This document shows positions 34,990 through 47,506 of a stretch of DNA of 64,000 bases, one piece after another. The position numbers and the translations under genes were made by a program. This DNA comes from Lineus longissimus (taxonomy: Eukaryota > Nemertea > Pilidiophora > Heteronemertea > Lineidae). The stretch is from the NCBI RefSeq assembly GCF_910592395.1, contig NC_088314.1, forward strand, positions 12,340,001-12,404,000, read 5' to 3'. Under the pieces are notes generated by a model that did not search any database, was not told the origin of the DNA, and was given only the letters and a program-made list of their open reading frames with translations. Every line of letters begins with the position of its first letter. The stretch's first letter is position 1.

Positions 34990-35400
34990 CCACTTTGTAT
35001 TTTTAGAAAATACCTCGAGTAATCTATCCAACTGCAGATTTCGTGCAGTATCGAGTATGGTAGAAAACACTCTATTGAAAGGCAAACCACATGGTGGTCT
35101 TGCTATCCTATGGCGTGGCAACATAAAACAGTCAGTTGTACCATTTTTTTACAAATCAACTCGTATTTATGTGGTAGTAGTCGAATACAATAATTCAAAG
35201 CTTATGCTTTGCAATGTTTACATGCCAGGTGAGGAATCCAATGAGGAATTCGTGGAAACCATGCAATCATTAAATGCATTATTTATATTGGAAAACACTG
35301 ACAAAATAATTCTATGGTGACTTCAATGTTCCAGCTACAGTTTAGAAAACACTCAATATCTTGAATTTTTTTAGGGGCAGAATCTTTCAAATCAGCTGCA
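34990..35400 (+). pseudogene. LINE endonuclease fragment
   Basis: The ORF 35057-35320 reads GKPHGGLAILWRGNI, then a beta-strand pair (RIYVVVVEYNNSKLMLCNVY) and YMPGEES. It ends at NTDKIILW. The next bases encode GDFN in another frame, so a one-base loss broke the APE-type endonuclease before its Asp-Phe-Asn motif. The rest of the LINE is not recognisable downstream. Confidence 0.7.
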
Positions 35401-35829
35401 GACTTTGGTGACATAGACTATAACTTATGAAAGTACAATTAATAACAGCAAATGAAACTGATGTACCACAAAATACAATAAACTGCCACAATATTCGATG
35501 CATGTAGTTGCTAGCTCAGAATACTTCCTTAGAAGACACACAGGTCAAAATAGCAAGCGAAAAGGTGTTAGAGGGTGAAATGTTAACATCAGAGAGCTCA
35601 GGGACCAAGCAATGTTATGGCATAGTATGTGGAAGGCTAATGGGGCTCCGCGTTGGGGATTGATAGCAGAGAGCAGGCGGCCTGAATAGCTATGCTGGCA
35701 GAATTTAATAGCAAGGAATGAGATGAATGACAAAAAAATGTAATAAGTAGCATATGTGAGTACTAGAATGTAGGTTTATGGTAGATAGGGAGATGTGGAC
35801 AGACTAGATGGAATCAAGCTTAGACAAAT

Positions 35830-35970
35830 GGGGCCAAATTCATGAAGGGCATTCAGCTTAAAACAGCGTTTAACTACTGAATAGACAGATTCAGGTCCTT
35901 CTTCACAGAATATGAATAGGCCCTATAACTAATCAGGGAGAAGTTACACATGTCTAATGAATTTGGCCCC
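35830..35970. mobile_element. 141-bp MITE
   Basis: The 14-bp inverted ends GGGGCCAAATTCAT bound a 141-bp sequence. No clear target duplication. A short related inverted pair (GGGCCGAATGATCA / TGATGAATCGGCCC) lies in the family-A element near 51745-51820. Confidence 0.65.
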
Positions 35971-35999
35971 TAGGGTGGATGACAGTTGAATGAAGTAGT

Positions 36000-36810
36000 T
36001 GAGGGGTTCTTTTGTCACATCAGCTCTTCAATACCTTCAGTGCCTTTGCTCCAACTCTGTTTAAGCAGGCCAGCACAAAACTGCTCTTTCAACACCTTTA
36101 GTTTGATACCATTAACGCGACTGCCTTCCTCTAACGGTGTTCAAGTTGTTTAGTGAGTCATAAAAGTATATGAGGGTAAACCTTCTCTTAAACACTTTTA
36201 GTTTGATATCTAACACGGATGACACCTTTCGCTGTAACCGTCCCCAAGTAGGTCAGTTGGTGATGAAAATGGGTTAGCACAAACCTACTTTTCATTATCT
36301 TTCGATACCAAACACGACTACTTTAGCAACAACAGTCTTAAAGTAGGGCAGAAGGTCATAAAAGTAGGTCAGTGCAAATCGCTCCTTCATTACCTTGAGT
36401 TTAGATTAATTCTTGCGGCACTGCCCTATTCCCTCCCATAAAGCTACAATGCAGTCTCTAGATTGTGACATGAGGCATGATGCCATCTCTAAGATCACCC
36501 TCTCTACTCTCATATCAATCAGACTACAACGCAGTCTCTTACTTGATTGTGACATGAGGCATGGTGCCGTCTCTTTCATCACCCGCTTCTCTTATATCAA
36601 TCAGGCTACAACGAAGTCTTACTTGATTGTGACATCAGGCATGATATGGCTCATACATCACGCTCTTCTCTTATATCGATCAGGCTACAATGTGGTCACT
36701 TACTTGATTGTGACATCACCCTCTTGTCTCATATCATTCAGGCGACAATGTGGTCTCTTACTTGATTGTGACATGAGGCATGATGACGTCACCATACCCC
36801 TTGCCTGACC
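36000..36810. repeat. Two adjacent degenerate tandem arrays
   Basis: 36000-36410: three to four units of about 120 bp with 'cctttagtttgatacc' and 'aagtaggtcag'. 36440-36790: about five units of 65-80 bp with ACTTGATTGTGACATGAGGC and 'tctcttatatcaatcaggct'. Confidence 0.75.
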
Positions 36811-38259
36811 TCTTCTGAAAAGGTGCTTGACTTTCAGTTGCAAGTTGCGGAAAATTTTCATGAAGAAACAACTTGGTTTCCTGGTATCAAATGATCAGAC
36901 GCAGTGCCGTCTTTACACTGGCAGATAAACTAAACACAAAGGACTCCAACTGCTCTGTGGCTAATTTATTTTCTGAGGCATTACCCTCTCTCTCGACCCA
37001 GGGTCGAGCGCAACAGTAAAGGGGTAGGAATTTTAACTCGACCTAAGGTCGAGCATGACACTAGAATAAGGGTTAAAGGTTGCATGTTCAAGAGTTTAGG
37101 TTTAATAGGCAAGCTTTTTTTAATATTATAATAAATAAAATTTCAGAGATTCCTATTCAATTTCAAGGCTTCTTTTTTCAATCAACTTGTATAATACAGT
37201 AAAACAAGACTAAAATGTGAAGTACAAATCAGCTAAGATACAGCGTCTTCTTCCCCGATCCTGTCAATCTCATGGCTGACTGGTTGATTGGTTTCATTTA
37301 ACCAGTTCCACAGTATGCACAGCAACACCACTTTGCCAGTGGAGAACATCGGAATGACTTGTAGATTATAGACTGCATCATCCTGTAAACATGAGAAAAA
37401 ATAGCACTTTGTAAAAAAACACCATCAAAATAAGATATTTATTATTAACATTCCTGATTATGTCACAAAAACAATGAGTAGTCTGTGCTGATACGCGAAA
37501 ACCGTGAGAGGATATATAACCCTGTATGGCTTACTGTTCATGTTGGTGGTAAGGTAAAACATAAATGTACAAAAAAGATCAAAACTTTCGTGAAAAACTA
37601 GTGAACTGGTGGGGGGGGGGGGGCTGATAAAATAAAGTTAAATTTGAAAAAGTTCACCCTTATTTACTAACGTTCACCTTGGCAGAGTTTGGACACATGG
37701 CTTGCAATGCATACTTCACTTCCCTGCAGATATGTTGCAGTGTATTGCATTTCTTCATGTACCGGTATCGGGTATGTAACTGTAAAAAGTGTAATGTATG
37801 GTAAATAATGTAGGCCCAGTTCATGCAGCTCCTCACAGTTTTCCGTATCAGCATAGAGACTGAGAATGGCAGTTTTATTGTTCGTTAAAAATACCTCGCA
37901 ATTCCAGCAGACTACTTCGTCGCTATTATTTGTGTACTCTGACCGTGTCACTATCAAAGGTGTACGATATCATTGTTATTTTGGCAAGAAACATGAGAAA
38001 ACGCCAACTTCTTGTGAAGCGGTCCGCCATGTTTGTTCATCTAGCGTTTGGGTTTGTTTTGATTACGTCGATGATGTTTATAAATACAAAGAGGCTATTC
38101 TTATAACAAAGTTTTGTCTGGATTTCAAAGTCATTCTCCTGTAGTTGTTATATTTATGTGTAATAGATAATTGTGAAGTATGAGTATTACGATTATTTCA
38201 TTCTGATGATTGGGAAGAATTTTTGCAACACCGTTTTGCGTATAAAATGTACTAGGCCT
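36811..38259. other. No gene; possible piggyBac end near 37070
   Basis: Palindromes CTCGACCCAGGGTCGAG and CTCGACCTAAGGTCGAG (about 36993 and 37038) precede AAGGGTTAA. This resembles a piggyBac right end with subterminal palindromes. A G14 run lies near 37610. No domain seen. Confidence 0.3.
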
Positions 38260-38337
38260 ATGGCGTCCATGTGTGTTTTGATCTTCGACTTCGACTCAAT
38301 GGCGTCCATGTGTGTTTTGATCTTCGACTTCGACTCA
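38260..38337. repeat. Exact 39-bp tandem duplication
   Basis: Two identical 39-bp units beginning ATGGCGTCCATGTGTGTTTT. Confidence 0.9.
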
Positions 38338-39126
38338 ATGACTGAGCAAATTTAACGAGATAGAAAGCCAAAAACGGTAACACTTCCTATATAAACAAGC
38401 TACGGGAGTCATTCTATACTATGACTATTCAAATAACAGTTGTCATGGCCAATTGTACCTAGCAAATCAAGAGAAAATACAGAGAAAACTCACCCTGGTT
38501 TTCTGTCAAAACGTAGATGAACTGAGCGCATGAATCTGGGTTTCTCTACGTGTCTTTTATCGGCAATATTGATACGAATTAGACAAAATAACCCCACAAA
38601 ACGACCAGTTCCAACATTGAGAATCAAAATATAGGGAAATACCACTTTCTAACTGCTCGTCATGAAAAATTTAGATTGGAACTATGTTTTGAAGTGAACG
38701 TACACACTCTATATACATTCACAAAATGGCCATCACTTTATCAGCCTCGGCTGCAATGCCTTAGGGCAATGCCTTAGGTGTAGTGCGTTTAGTACATTAC
38801 AGAGACAGGTAGGATCGAGGCCGTTTTGCCACTTTTGACCAGACGACAATTTCCAGATTAAAATCTGCCAATTACTGCCAATTACGGGGCGTTTAGTATC
38901 TCTGCTGGGAATAGCCATAATCCTATCGAAACAAGAGTTCAAAATATTGGTATCCTGGCACATTTTCTGACCCAGCTACAGCAAATTCGAATGAAAATGA
39001 AACTATTTTGCTGGAACTACTTTCGACCAGCTCCAGTACAAACCAAAGCTCCGCTGGAAGCCAGCGTAGCTAAAAAACTAGAGCAAGGTACCACCCTGCT
39101 GGTAAAAATGAGAAAAATAGAAATAA
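38338..39126. other. No gene; a Helentron-like terminus near 39050-39075
   Basis: GCTCCGCTGGAAGCCAGCGT followed by AGCTAAAAAA is a family-A type hairpin-free terminus. Its partner end was not found to the left. Confidence 0.35.
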
Positions 39127-39770
39127 CAAGAGGCCCAAGGGCCTGGCGCTCAGCTGGATGACCTAATAACATAGGACTGAGGGTATAAAGTAGTAAATAT
39201 CGGCTTTATACTACTGTTTGAAGGTCAAGAGAACACGTTATACCACTAAAATTTCCAATGCAGAGCTGCCAGCTGGATGAAATATGATTGAACTAATCAG
39301 CCATGGTATGTAAATATTACAGGAGGCAACAGAAGATATCCCTAGTTCAGTATAGCTTTACAGAAAAAATGGGAGTAACATTATTGTGTTGCTTAAAACG
39401 TCTACTTTTTACTCATGTAAGAATCGTAGTACTAATAATAACTTCAACTTATTTCCAGTTATGATAACACAACACGCATCTTCATGATCATGATCTTGCT
39501 CAAACTAACTGAATGACCTATTAGTAATCGCCTTGAACGCACAACCTAACCACATATCAATCCGCCCCGACGATCGACACATCCATTCGATTCGATAACC
39601 GGGTAACCCTCGATAAAGTTTGATAAATAAACTAGAACTGAGATTTCACAGGAGCACCTGTGAATTCATGACTCCAGGGTTGTTTTGAGGGCGATATTGT
39701 AAGAGTTGGTCTTGAGTATGGGGACGTGAAGGTCCGTGTGAGGCACCTGGGGAGAGAAGACTAGTTGAAC

Positions 39771-39820
39771 GATGGGATCATGGAGGTATAAATAATTATT
39801 TATACCTCCATGATGGGATC
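39771..39820. mobile_element. 32-bp perfect palindrome between 9-bp direct repeats
   Basis: 39780-39811 is ATGGAGGTATAAATAA joined to its exact inverse. GATGGGATC flanks it on both sides (39771-39779 and 39812-39820). This looks like two terminal inverted repeats left after loss of the whole interior of an element with a 9-bp target duplication. Confidence 0.75.
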
Positions 39821-39869
39821 TGACACGGACACTACTATTGATCTCATTATATGAATACCATTTAATTAC

Positions 39870-41536
39870 AAATGAAACGGCCAGGGGCCATTGTGCACAC
39901 CGTAAGTATTTTTAGTAGACAGTTACAGAAAGTGCTACAGTATGTAGGCCTCTCATAATTTATACATGCATCTGTGACCAGTTCAGAGCCGGCCCTGGCC
40001 AAGTGGTGAATCCGAGACTTGTGGTTCCAAGCTTGTAGAGTCTAGGTGAAAATGATAGTGAAGAAACGTGCCACTTCATGACAATGGTGAACATATTTTT
40101 AACTTTGACCTCAGTGACCCTGACAGGTAGGTCAAATAACAAACCAGGGTGATATGTGATGTAGACACATCCACCCGACCATAACAATTTCATCACTCGT
40201 TACACTACAGCAATCGGCAAAAAACGATTTCCAAGATGGCCGCCTAATTAAATCTATGGCACCAAATAAATCAAAAAATGAAGAAAATGTAAGATAGAAC
40301 TCAGAAAAGAAAAAAGGAAAAGATGAAAAATAAAATATTTTTGGCTGTCCTTGACCGGGGTTTGAACTCACGACCTTTGGATTGCCACAATACGAGGAAA
40401 AACCCACAAAACATGCAATTTCGGCCATATTTGAATTCCGATCTGGCTGAAACTTGGCATACAAATAGTGGCTTCTTAGATGCATCATTACACAAAATTA
40501 AAACTCTTTACATTGAACAACGACAAAACGTACCAAGAACGGTAAAGTTTTCAACTTTGACCTCTGTGAACTTGAAAGGTGGGTCAAATCAAAAACCCGT
40601 AAGATATGTGATGTATCCTTGCTAGGAGTACCTACCATGAAACTTTTATCAAAAACAAATCAGTAATATTTAAGCGAGAAATCACACTTTTTGAGTTTTG
40701 AGTTTGGGCCCCCTGGTGGCCAAGTCAATAATCAGACCGAACCAAAATTCAGTGTAAAAGGTCAACTGACCTAGGGGGTCAATTGTTCAAAGTTTCAAGT
40801 TCATAACTGTTGCGGTTGAGAAACGTGCCATAGTTACACTCAAACGGCAAATTTACGCCATTTGACCTCTGCGACCTTAAAAAGTAGGTCAAATCCGAAA
40901 AATCGTGCAACATCTGAGGTAACCTTGCTAGGGGTCCCTGCCATAAAAATTTCATCAAAAACAATTTGCTAATAAGCAGGCTATTGCACTTCTTACTTTT
41001 TCTGTTTTGGCCCCCTGGTGGCAAAGTCAAGAATCAGATCAGGCTGAAATTCAGCACCAGAGGTTATCTGATATAGGGGGTTATATGTACCAAGTTTCAA
41101 GCTCATAGCTTTGGTGGTTGAGAAACGTGCCATAGTTACACTCAAACGGCCAATTCACGCCATTTGACCTCTGCAACCTTGAAAAGTAGATCAAATTAAA
41201 AACCCGTAAGATATATGATGTATCCTTGCTATGAGTACCTACCACAAAAGTTCTATCGAAAACAAGTCACTAATAAGCGAGATATCACACTTTTTAGATA
41301 TCCACATTTGGCCCCCTGGTGGCCAAGTAGAGAACCAGATCGGACAGAAATTTAGTGTCACGGGTCATCTGACCTAGGGGGTCATGTGTACAAATTTTTA
41401 AGTTCATAGGCCTAGCGGTTAAAAAACGTGTCACTGTTTTTGAACTAGGATACGACGGACAACGACGACGACGACGACGACGACGACGGATGACGGACAC
41501 TGCAGTATTGCATAGACTCCCCTACGGTGAGCCAAA
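39870..41536 (-). mobile_element. Family-B non-autonomous Helentron-like element, full length
   Basis: Hairpin end AAATGAAACGGCCAGGGGCC then 'attgtgcacaccg' at the left. About three roughly 330-bp units follow, carrying 'gaccttgaaaagtaggtcaa' and 'ggccccctggtggccaagtc'. Next come an (ACG)n microsatellite at 41452-41498 and the end ACTCCCCTACGGTGAGCCAA. No target duplication. The coding strand of the related endonuclease gene places the hairpin at the 3' end. Confidence 0.75.
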
Positions 41537-42149
41537 GAGTGAAAACAGATCATTCCTTGGGATAAATTAAAATAGGAGTGCGGGAACAAGGTTTTTTAGC
41601 AGGAGGAAAGCGAGAACATTTTGCGCCGTCGTATTCCGATTTGGCTGGTTAGTGGTGAAATCTGCTTTTAATTTTGCAAATTAACATATTCGTTTTTCTA
41701 GTTCTAACCTTGTCTGAATTAAAGATGCTTTCCCAATGCTTGACTGGTCTGGCAAGAGACATTGCCAGGAAAACGTGACGTCATTTTGGCCATTCTTCTT
41801 ACCGCACGCCCTCTCTCTCCGTAAAAGTTCCTGACATGGTGTGAAGTGGGAGGGCGCACAATGGGAACCACACTGCCGCAATGTTAATAGTTTCTATTTA
41901 TAGAATTCAGCGGCAGAGATTTTAGGCACGGAAAAAGTGGATTAACTCGGCTAATCTCAATGGATTTTACCCAGGAATGTTTTCAAGGCGAGAGAAACAT
42001 CTGATTTAAGTACTGCGCTTATTAGATTTCATGTTCAGGCCGAAGATTGGCCTAAAACGTGGACGAAAAGAGTGCATTATCGAGTGTTGGAGAGGTCACG
42101 TGATTGGACGAGAAACCTGAACAAAGTTTTCGTGCTTGTCAACATCAAT
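41537..42149. other. No recognised content
   Basis: No domain or element ends seen. Confidence 0.3.
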
Positions 42150-42158
42150 GGCTATAAT

Positions 42159-43536
42159 GATTCTAGGGCATTTGCCCCCCGGACATCTGCCCCCCGGATC
42201 TTTCCCCCCGGATTTTTGCCTCCCGGACATTAGCCCCCCTAGGACTTCTGCCCCCCTAGGACATCTGCCCCCCGGACATTTTCCCCCCGGACATTAGCCC
42301 CCATAGGACTTCTGCCCCCCTAGGACATCTGCCCCCCGGACATTTTCCCCCCGGACATTAGCCCCCATAGGACTTCTGCCCCCCTAGGACATCTGCCCCC
42401 CGGACATTTTCCCCCCGGACATTAGCCCCCATAGGACTTCTGCCCCCCTAGGACGTCTGCCCCCCGGACATTTACCACCGGGGACAGTCAAAGAGAACTT
42501 GGATGAGTCGGTCAGTCCAAGAGTAGCAGGATGATCAGCTTTGGCCTGTATTAATAGATTTAAGAGCATACTTATGTGCATTACTCCAGGGCAATCCATA
42601 GGTCAAATGTAAGAATGGTAAGGATTGCTGTATTTCTTTTAAATGAAAATTACTGAAGGTAGCAGAATTACTGAAGGTAGCAGGTAGGCCAACCTTCAGT
42701 AATTTTCAGCACAAAATAATTTAAATAATGATTACCTTCTTTGACCTGTACTATAACTTCATTTCTTGATTGGTTGTGATGGTGGAAGGAGACGGAGGTG
42801 TCATGTGAAGTTTTCTATTTTAATCAAACAACAAACACGTTTCAAAACATCAGATATACATGTACATGTACTAAAAATAGATTTACAGAAACATTGTATG
42901 ACAGAGGCATTTCTCAGAAAAGGAGTATCATTAGGCCACTTTAAAAAAAAGCTGGTTAGCGTCCTTGCTTCTGGGAGGAGGTGGGTAGGGGGAGGTGTTT
43001 TTGTTTTTTTTAATTCATTTTAAGGCTGAAAATATAGCTGCTGAGCAAATAAAAAAAAATCTGAATCATGATAAAATCCGGGTAGGTGTACATTCTAGTG
43101 TAAAATGCACTATACATTTTTTTTTGCTCTCGAGCACTTTGTCGGGTAGGAAGGGGGACGCCAACTAACTTTTTTTTTATTCGGGCTTAGCTACGCAAGC
43201 CTATCCCTTCACAAGCATCGGAATAGCATTCCGCGACGTTACTATATATAGAATTATCGTTACTATAAATAGAAAAGATGTATTCAGAAATCCTATGGGG
43301 GCTAATGTCCGGGGGGGGCAAATGTCCGGGGGCAGATGTCCTAGGGGGCAGAAGTCATAGGGGGGCTAATGTCCGGGGGGCAAAAATCCGGGGGGCAGAT
43401 GTCCTAGGGAGGCAGAAGTCCTAGGGGGGCTAATGTCCGGGGGGCAAAAATCCGGGGGGCAGATGTCCTAGGGGGGCAGAAGTCCGGGGGCAGAAGTCTG
43501 GGGGGCAAATGTCCAGGGGGGAAGTGTCCTGATACC
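42159..43536. mobile_element. Foldback element with inverted tandem arrays and 9-bp target duplication
   Basis: GGCTATAAT flanks both sides (42150-42158 and 43537-43545). The left arm (to about 42480) is a tandem array of 'gccccccggacat' and 'cccctaggacttctg' units with a higher-order period near 70 bp. The right arm (from about 43296) is the same array inverted. The interior of about 800 bp has no recognisable domain. A 9-bp duplication plus tandem-repeat arms is the Foldback/Mutator-like pattern. Confidence 0.88.
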
Positions 43537-43899
43537 GGCTATAATATACTCCTACAGAATAGTAGAACTAATAGAACTAATTTCCGAAGTTTCCAATAGT
43601 TTGAACACAAATCAAAACATCGCCCATCAGCTGGACTCAAGATCTGCATAAATTACGATAAATAATGAGGTCGTCGCTTCAATTTCGCAAAGAAAGTTGA
43701 CTCCATTCGAAGGTTGTTTTGACCAAATTCTGTTGAACTCATCGTTGTGAGGGCATTTGAACACATTCTCGTTGATCTTTTCTATAAACGTGTAAAGTTT
43801 CGTACCAAAATACGTTTCCGTTAAGGCTTAAAAAGAAAATTTGTCACTTACAAAATCATCGCTCCGGTAGAAATAAAAAGGTCACCGCCATTTTCTTGA

Positions 43900-44346
43900 T
43901 GATAGTACTCCAGGTAACCGGCGGGAAATTTAAAGCGGGGTCATCCGGGGTCAAACAACAGTTTTGCTCACTACCGCCAACTGGTGATATAAATCGACAC
44001 TATTCTATTTTATATCAAAACTTCTGTATCATGAAGACCTTTTCAACTTTATTTCAAGCTTTTATCTACTGGAATAGAGCGTCAAAAAATTGTTTTTTCA
44101 TTTACGCATTTTGCCCCCTGGGGAGCTGAATTTGAGTCGAATCGCCCAAATTTTTTTCCGTAAGCAACATTTTCTGCGGTGTTTATAAGCAAGACTAGAT
44201 TTGAAGTGCCTCGGTTGTATGATTACAAAATGCCCAACTTTGTCTACAGATGGCTGGATGGAAGGATGGCAGGATGGGTGGAAGGACGGACACCAATCGA
44301 ATAGCTATTTGACTAGCTCCGCTGACTTCGTCAGCTGAGCTAAAAC
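43900..44346. repeat. Repeat shared with 58100-58470
   Basis: Both copies have CAACTGGTGATATAAATCGA, 'ctactggaata', TTTGAAGTGCCTC and a GGATGG-rich segment. In this copy the family-A end GCTGAGCTAAAA follows. Confidence 0.75.
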
Positions 44347-44384
44347 TAATAGAGCAGAAAGCAATACTCCAGCAAGGGCATACA

Positions 44385-45020
44385 TTGTGCTCACCCTCTA
44401 GATATTTGATTGTCAGGAATTCTTCCAGGTTAAGAAAAATGCTACATGTATAGTATATAGGTCAATCCAAAGTTGATATGACATGTAATGTATTGTTGCT
44501 TGGAGTACCTACCATAAAAATATAATCGAAAACAAGTCACTTGTAAGCGAGATATTGAACTTTTTCCCATTTTTAGTTTTGGCCTCCTGGCGGCCAAGTC
44601 GAGAATCAGATCGGATCGAAATTTGGTGTCCGAGGTAACATGACGTAGGGAGTCATGTGTACCAACTATTGCGGTTAAGAAACATGCCATAATTGCACTG
44701 AAATGGCCAATTTACGCCATTTGACCTATGTGACCTTGAAAATTTGGTCAAATCGAAAACCCGATATGTGATGTATCCTTGCTAGGAGAACCTACCATGA
44801 TTATTTTATCGAAAACGAGTCACTCATAAGAGAGATATCACACTTTTTAGGTTCCACTTCTGGCCAAGTCAAGAATCTGATCGGACCGTAATTCAGTGTC
44901 AGAGGTGACATGACATAGAGAGTCTTGTGTACCAAATTTCAAGTTTATAGCCTTAGCGGTTAAGAAACATGCCATAGTTACACCAATTGACATCTGTGAC
45001 CTTGAAAATTAGGTCAAATC
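44385..45020. repeat. Family-B fragment
   Basis: 'cattgtgctcaccctctaga' followed by about two 330-bp units with the 'gaccttgaaaat' and 'ggcggccaagtcgagaatca' motifs. No intact outer ends. Confidence 0.75.
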
Positions 45021-45140
45021 AAAAATGTTCACCAAAAACGTGCTGCCAAAGCTCGCTATCAGTATAGCTCATCCCACCTTGCAATAATTTGCAGTAGGTA
45101 ATACATGTAGTACATGAGACGTCAATTAACCTGTTTTATA

Positions 45141-45550
45141 AGCTGCGCTTACACCACGAAATATTGGTGGACCAATTGCACTTACACCACCACATTGCCG
45201 CGACAAATTGGTTCGGCAATCCATTGCCGATACAAATTGCCGAGCGAATTTGTCCCACCAAGCTTGATGGTCCAAATTCGCTCGGCTTGTTAAAAGCTCG
45301 GCTTTGTCGTGGTGTACGCGCAAATGGTTCGGCAATTAGCTAGTTAGATGGTTCGGCTCCAGGCGGCGCTTTCGAAATGGCGCTTTCTGCCAAGGCTTTC
45401 CGCGTTCTGCTTATTGTTTGCGCGCCATCTGTAGCCGGATTTTATAACTAGCTGCAGCGCTGGTGTAAGCGCTTGGTGGATTTTCGATGGTGCGGCATTG
45501 GTTCCCGAACCAAGATTGGTGGTCCATTTTCAGGTGGTGTAAGTGCGGCT
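45141..45550. mobile_element. 410-bp MITE with hairpin-rich ends
   Basis: Ends AGCTGCGCTTACACCAC and AGCCGCACTTACACCAC (inverted), flanked by ATA. Internal GGTGGACCAAT copies and a long stem around CGAGCGAATT (about 45240-45300). No ORF. Confidence 0.7.
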
Positions 45551-45553
45551 ATA

Positions 45554-46085
45554 GTCAGCAATACTCTTTTGATTATGTAAGCGAGAGATTGCTGCTAGAT
45601 CTGGGGTCATGAGAACATGATAGCCACTATCAGGCAACAAAGGTTGGGCAATACAGGGTGCGTTCGATTTCTTAATAAGGCGAAGGTTGAATGACTGTAA
45701 GAAACAATTGATATTATTGGTCATGGTTTTGATTTAAGGTCTTAATGGAGGGTGGTGAAGCGGTACTGATGGACCCTGCAGAACTCCCCAAGGATGAAGT
45801 AGAGGGTTACAACGATGGAGTGTTGTTTGTCGACATGCCAGACCTCAGCGATGATGAGGCAGATCTCAGCTAGGATGAGGACTAGACTTTGAATTAAATG
45901 TGAAAGTCTTTCTTGACTGGATAATGAGCTCATGTAGCTGACATTATAGAACTGCACTGAGTTATGATAAGCTGTTGCTGCCCTCATCAGATCAGATTCA
46001 TTAGATTAATGGACTATTCTCAATTCCTTTATCAGGCTCCTGAAACCTCAAGGAGATAACAGTAACACTGTTTCATACATTGGAT
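45554..46085. other. No recognised content
   Basis: No domain or element ends seen. Confidence 0.3.
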
Positions 46086-46089
46086 TATT

Positions 46090-47372
46090 TATTCGGTGTC
46101 TGAGGTTACATGACGTAGGGTGAGGTTACATGACGTAGGGTGACGTCATGTGTATCAACATTTAAAGTTTATAGCTTTTGCGGTTAAGAAACGTGCCATA
46201 ATTACACTCAAACAGCCTATTTACGCCATTTGACCTATGCGAAGTCCGTAGCAGAAAGGTTTGCAGATAGATATGCAGAATCGTACTCGTCAGTCACTTA
46301 CAACAAAGATCAGATTAGAAGGATCGTTTGTGAATTAGATGAGAATTTTGAACAATGTTATAAAAATAGCATCACAATGCAAGCATAACCCCTTAGCCCA
46401 CACGCGCTAAAGGTGACATGATAGTAAAGTTAGCTTAGTGGACTATGTGCATCATTTCTGAGATATAGCTAAAAGTAGTTTGTGAGAAAAGGGGACCTTT
46501 TTGGCTGATGAGCAAAAGTGCCAAAGTACACAATGGCACCATAAGACCATCATATAACTTAATGATGAAAATTCCAGCATCAAGAGTTAACCAAGCGTAG
46601 TTCGAAAATCGTCAAAACTGACGAAAGGCACAAAGGCACCATATAGAGACCTTCAAAACACCGACAGATGAAAAGCCGAGCTTCTATAGCGATGGAGATA
46701 TGCACCGGAATATGCTCCGGAAACCATTTACGGTCAATTTACACTACTTGACCCCTGTGACCTTGAAACGTAGGTCAAATAAAAAACCCAGGTATCATGT
46801 GATGTACTCTCATGGGCAGTGTCCAGAGTAAAAATTTCATGATTTTAGCAAGCAGAGTTCATGAGATATAGCCAAAAGTATTTTTTTACATGAAGCGCCT
46901 GCTCCCTGGGGCCAAGCGTAGTTCAAAAATCATCAAAAGGTGCCATAAGGCACTATGGCACCATAAAACCTCCAAATCACCAAAAGATGAAATGCCTACC
47001 ATTTCTGGTTACGGAGATACGCTCTGGAAACCAATTACAGTCAATTTATGCTATCTGACCGGTCGAATAAAAAAACTCTGGTATTATTATTTGATAGCAG
47101 GCCTGTTGCAGGACTTCTGAGTCAAATGAAACGGCCAAGGGCCTTGTGCTCACCGAAAAGATATTCGGTGGTTAGGAATTCATCCTGGTAAAGAAACATG
47201 CAACATGTATAGTATAGTATATAGGTCAAACCAAAGTTGGTATGACATGTGATGTATCGTTGCTTGGAGTACCTACCATAAAAACATCATCGAAAACAAG
47301 TCACTTATAAGCGAAATATTGCACTTTTTACCTTGTTTAGTTTTGGCCTCCTGGTGGCCAAGTTGAGCAGGT
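46090..47372. repeat. Family-B and related repeat fragments
   Basis: 46090-46240 and 47126-47372 are family-B pieces (hairpin end AAATGAAACGGCCAAGGGCC at 47126). 46430-47120 holds about two units of a related repeat with 'aaggcaccat' and 'gtagttcgaaaatc'. A direct 'tgaggttacatgacgtaggg' doublet lies at 46102-46141. Confidence 0.7.
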
Positions 47373-47506
47373 GGGATGGGATGGTTTCGATTCCAGACTG
47401 TGAGCTTCAAAAATAGTTAAGTTGGGTACAAGAGTTGACAATGTTAGAAAAATTGGCAATACTGAGATGCCTAAAGCCATCAGGATTCGAAAATGTTATG
47501 GTGTGC

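Larger units (their letters stand above)
39127..44346 (-). mobile_element. Probable family-A element, interrupted twice
   Basis: Begins with the family-A hairpin CAAGAGGCCCAAGGGCCTGG followed by GCTCAGCTGG. It ends with 'cgtcagctgagctaaaa' at about 44330-44346, after a diverged ACGGAC-rich segment. The interval 43900-44330 is homologous to 58100-58470. A family-B element (39870-41536) and a foldback element (42159-43536) sit inside. The pairing of the two ends is inferred. Confidence 0.45.

Noticed and set aside
36413-36808. 131-codon ORF with repeated LLDCDMRH phrases
   Set aside because: The protein repeat only reflects the underlying tandem DNA repeat.
40323-40625. ORFs within family-B repeats (also 41294-41500, 60586-60657)
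   Set aside because: They follow the repeat units and the ACG microsatellite and show no protein-like pattern.
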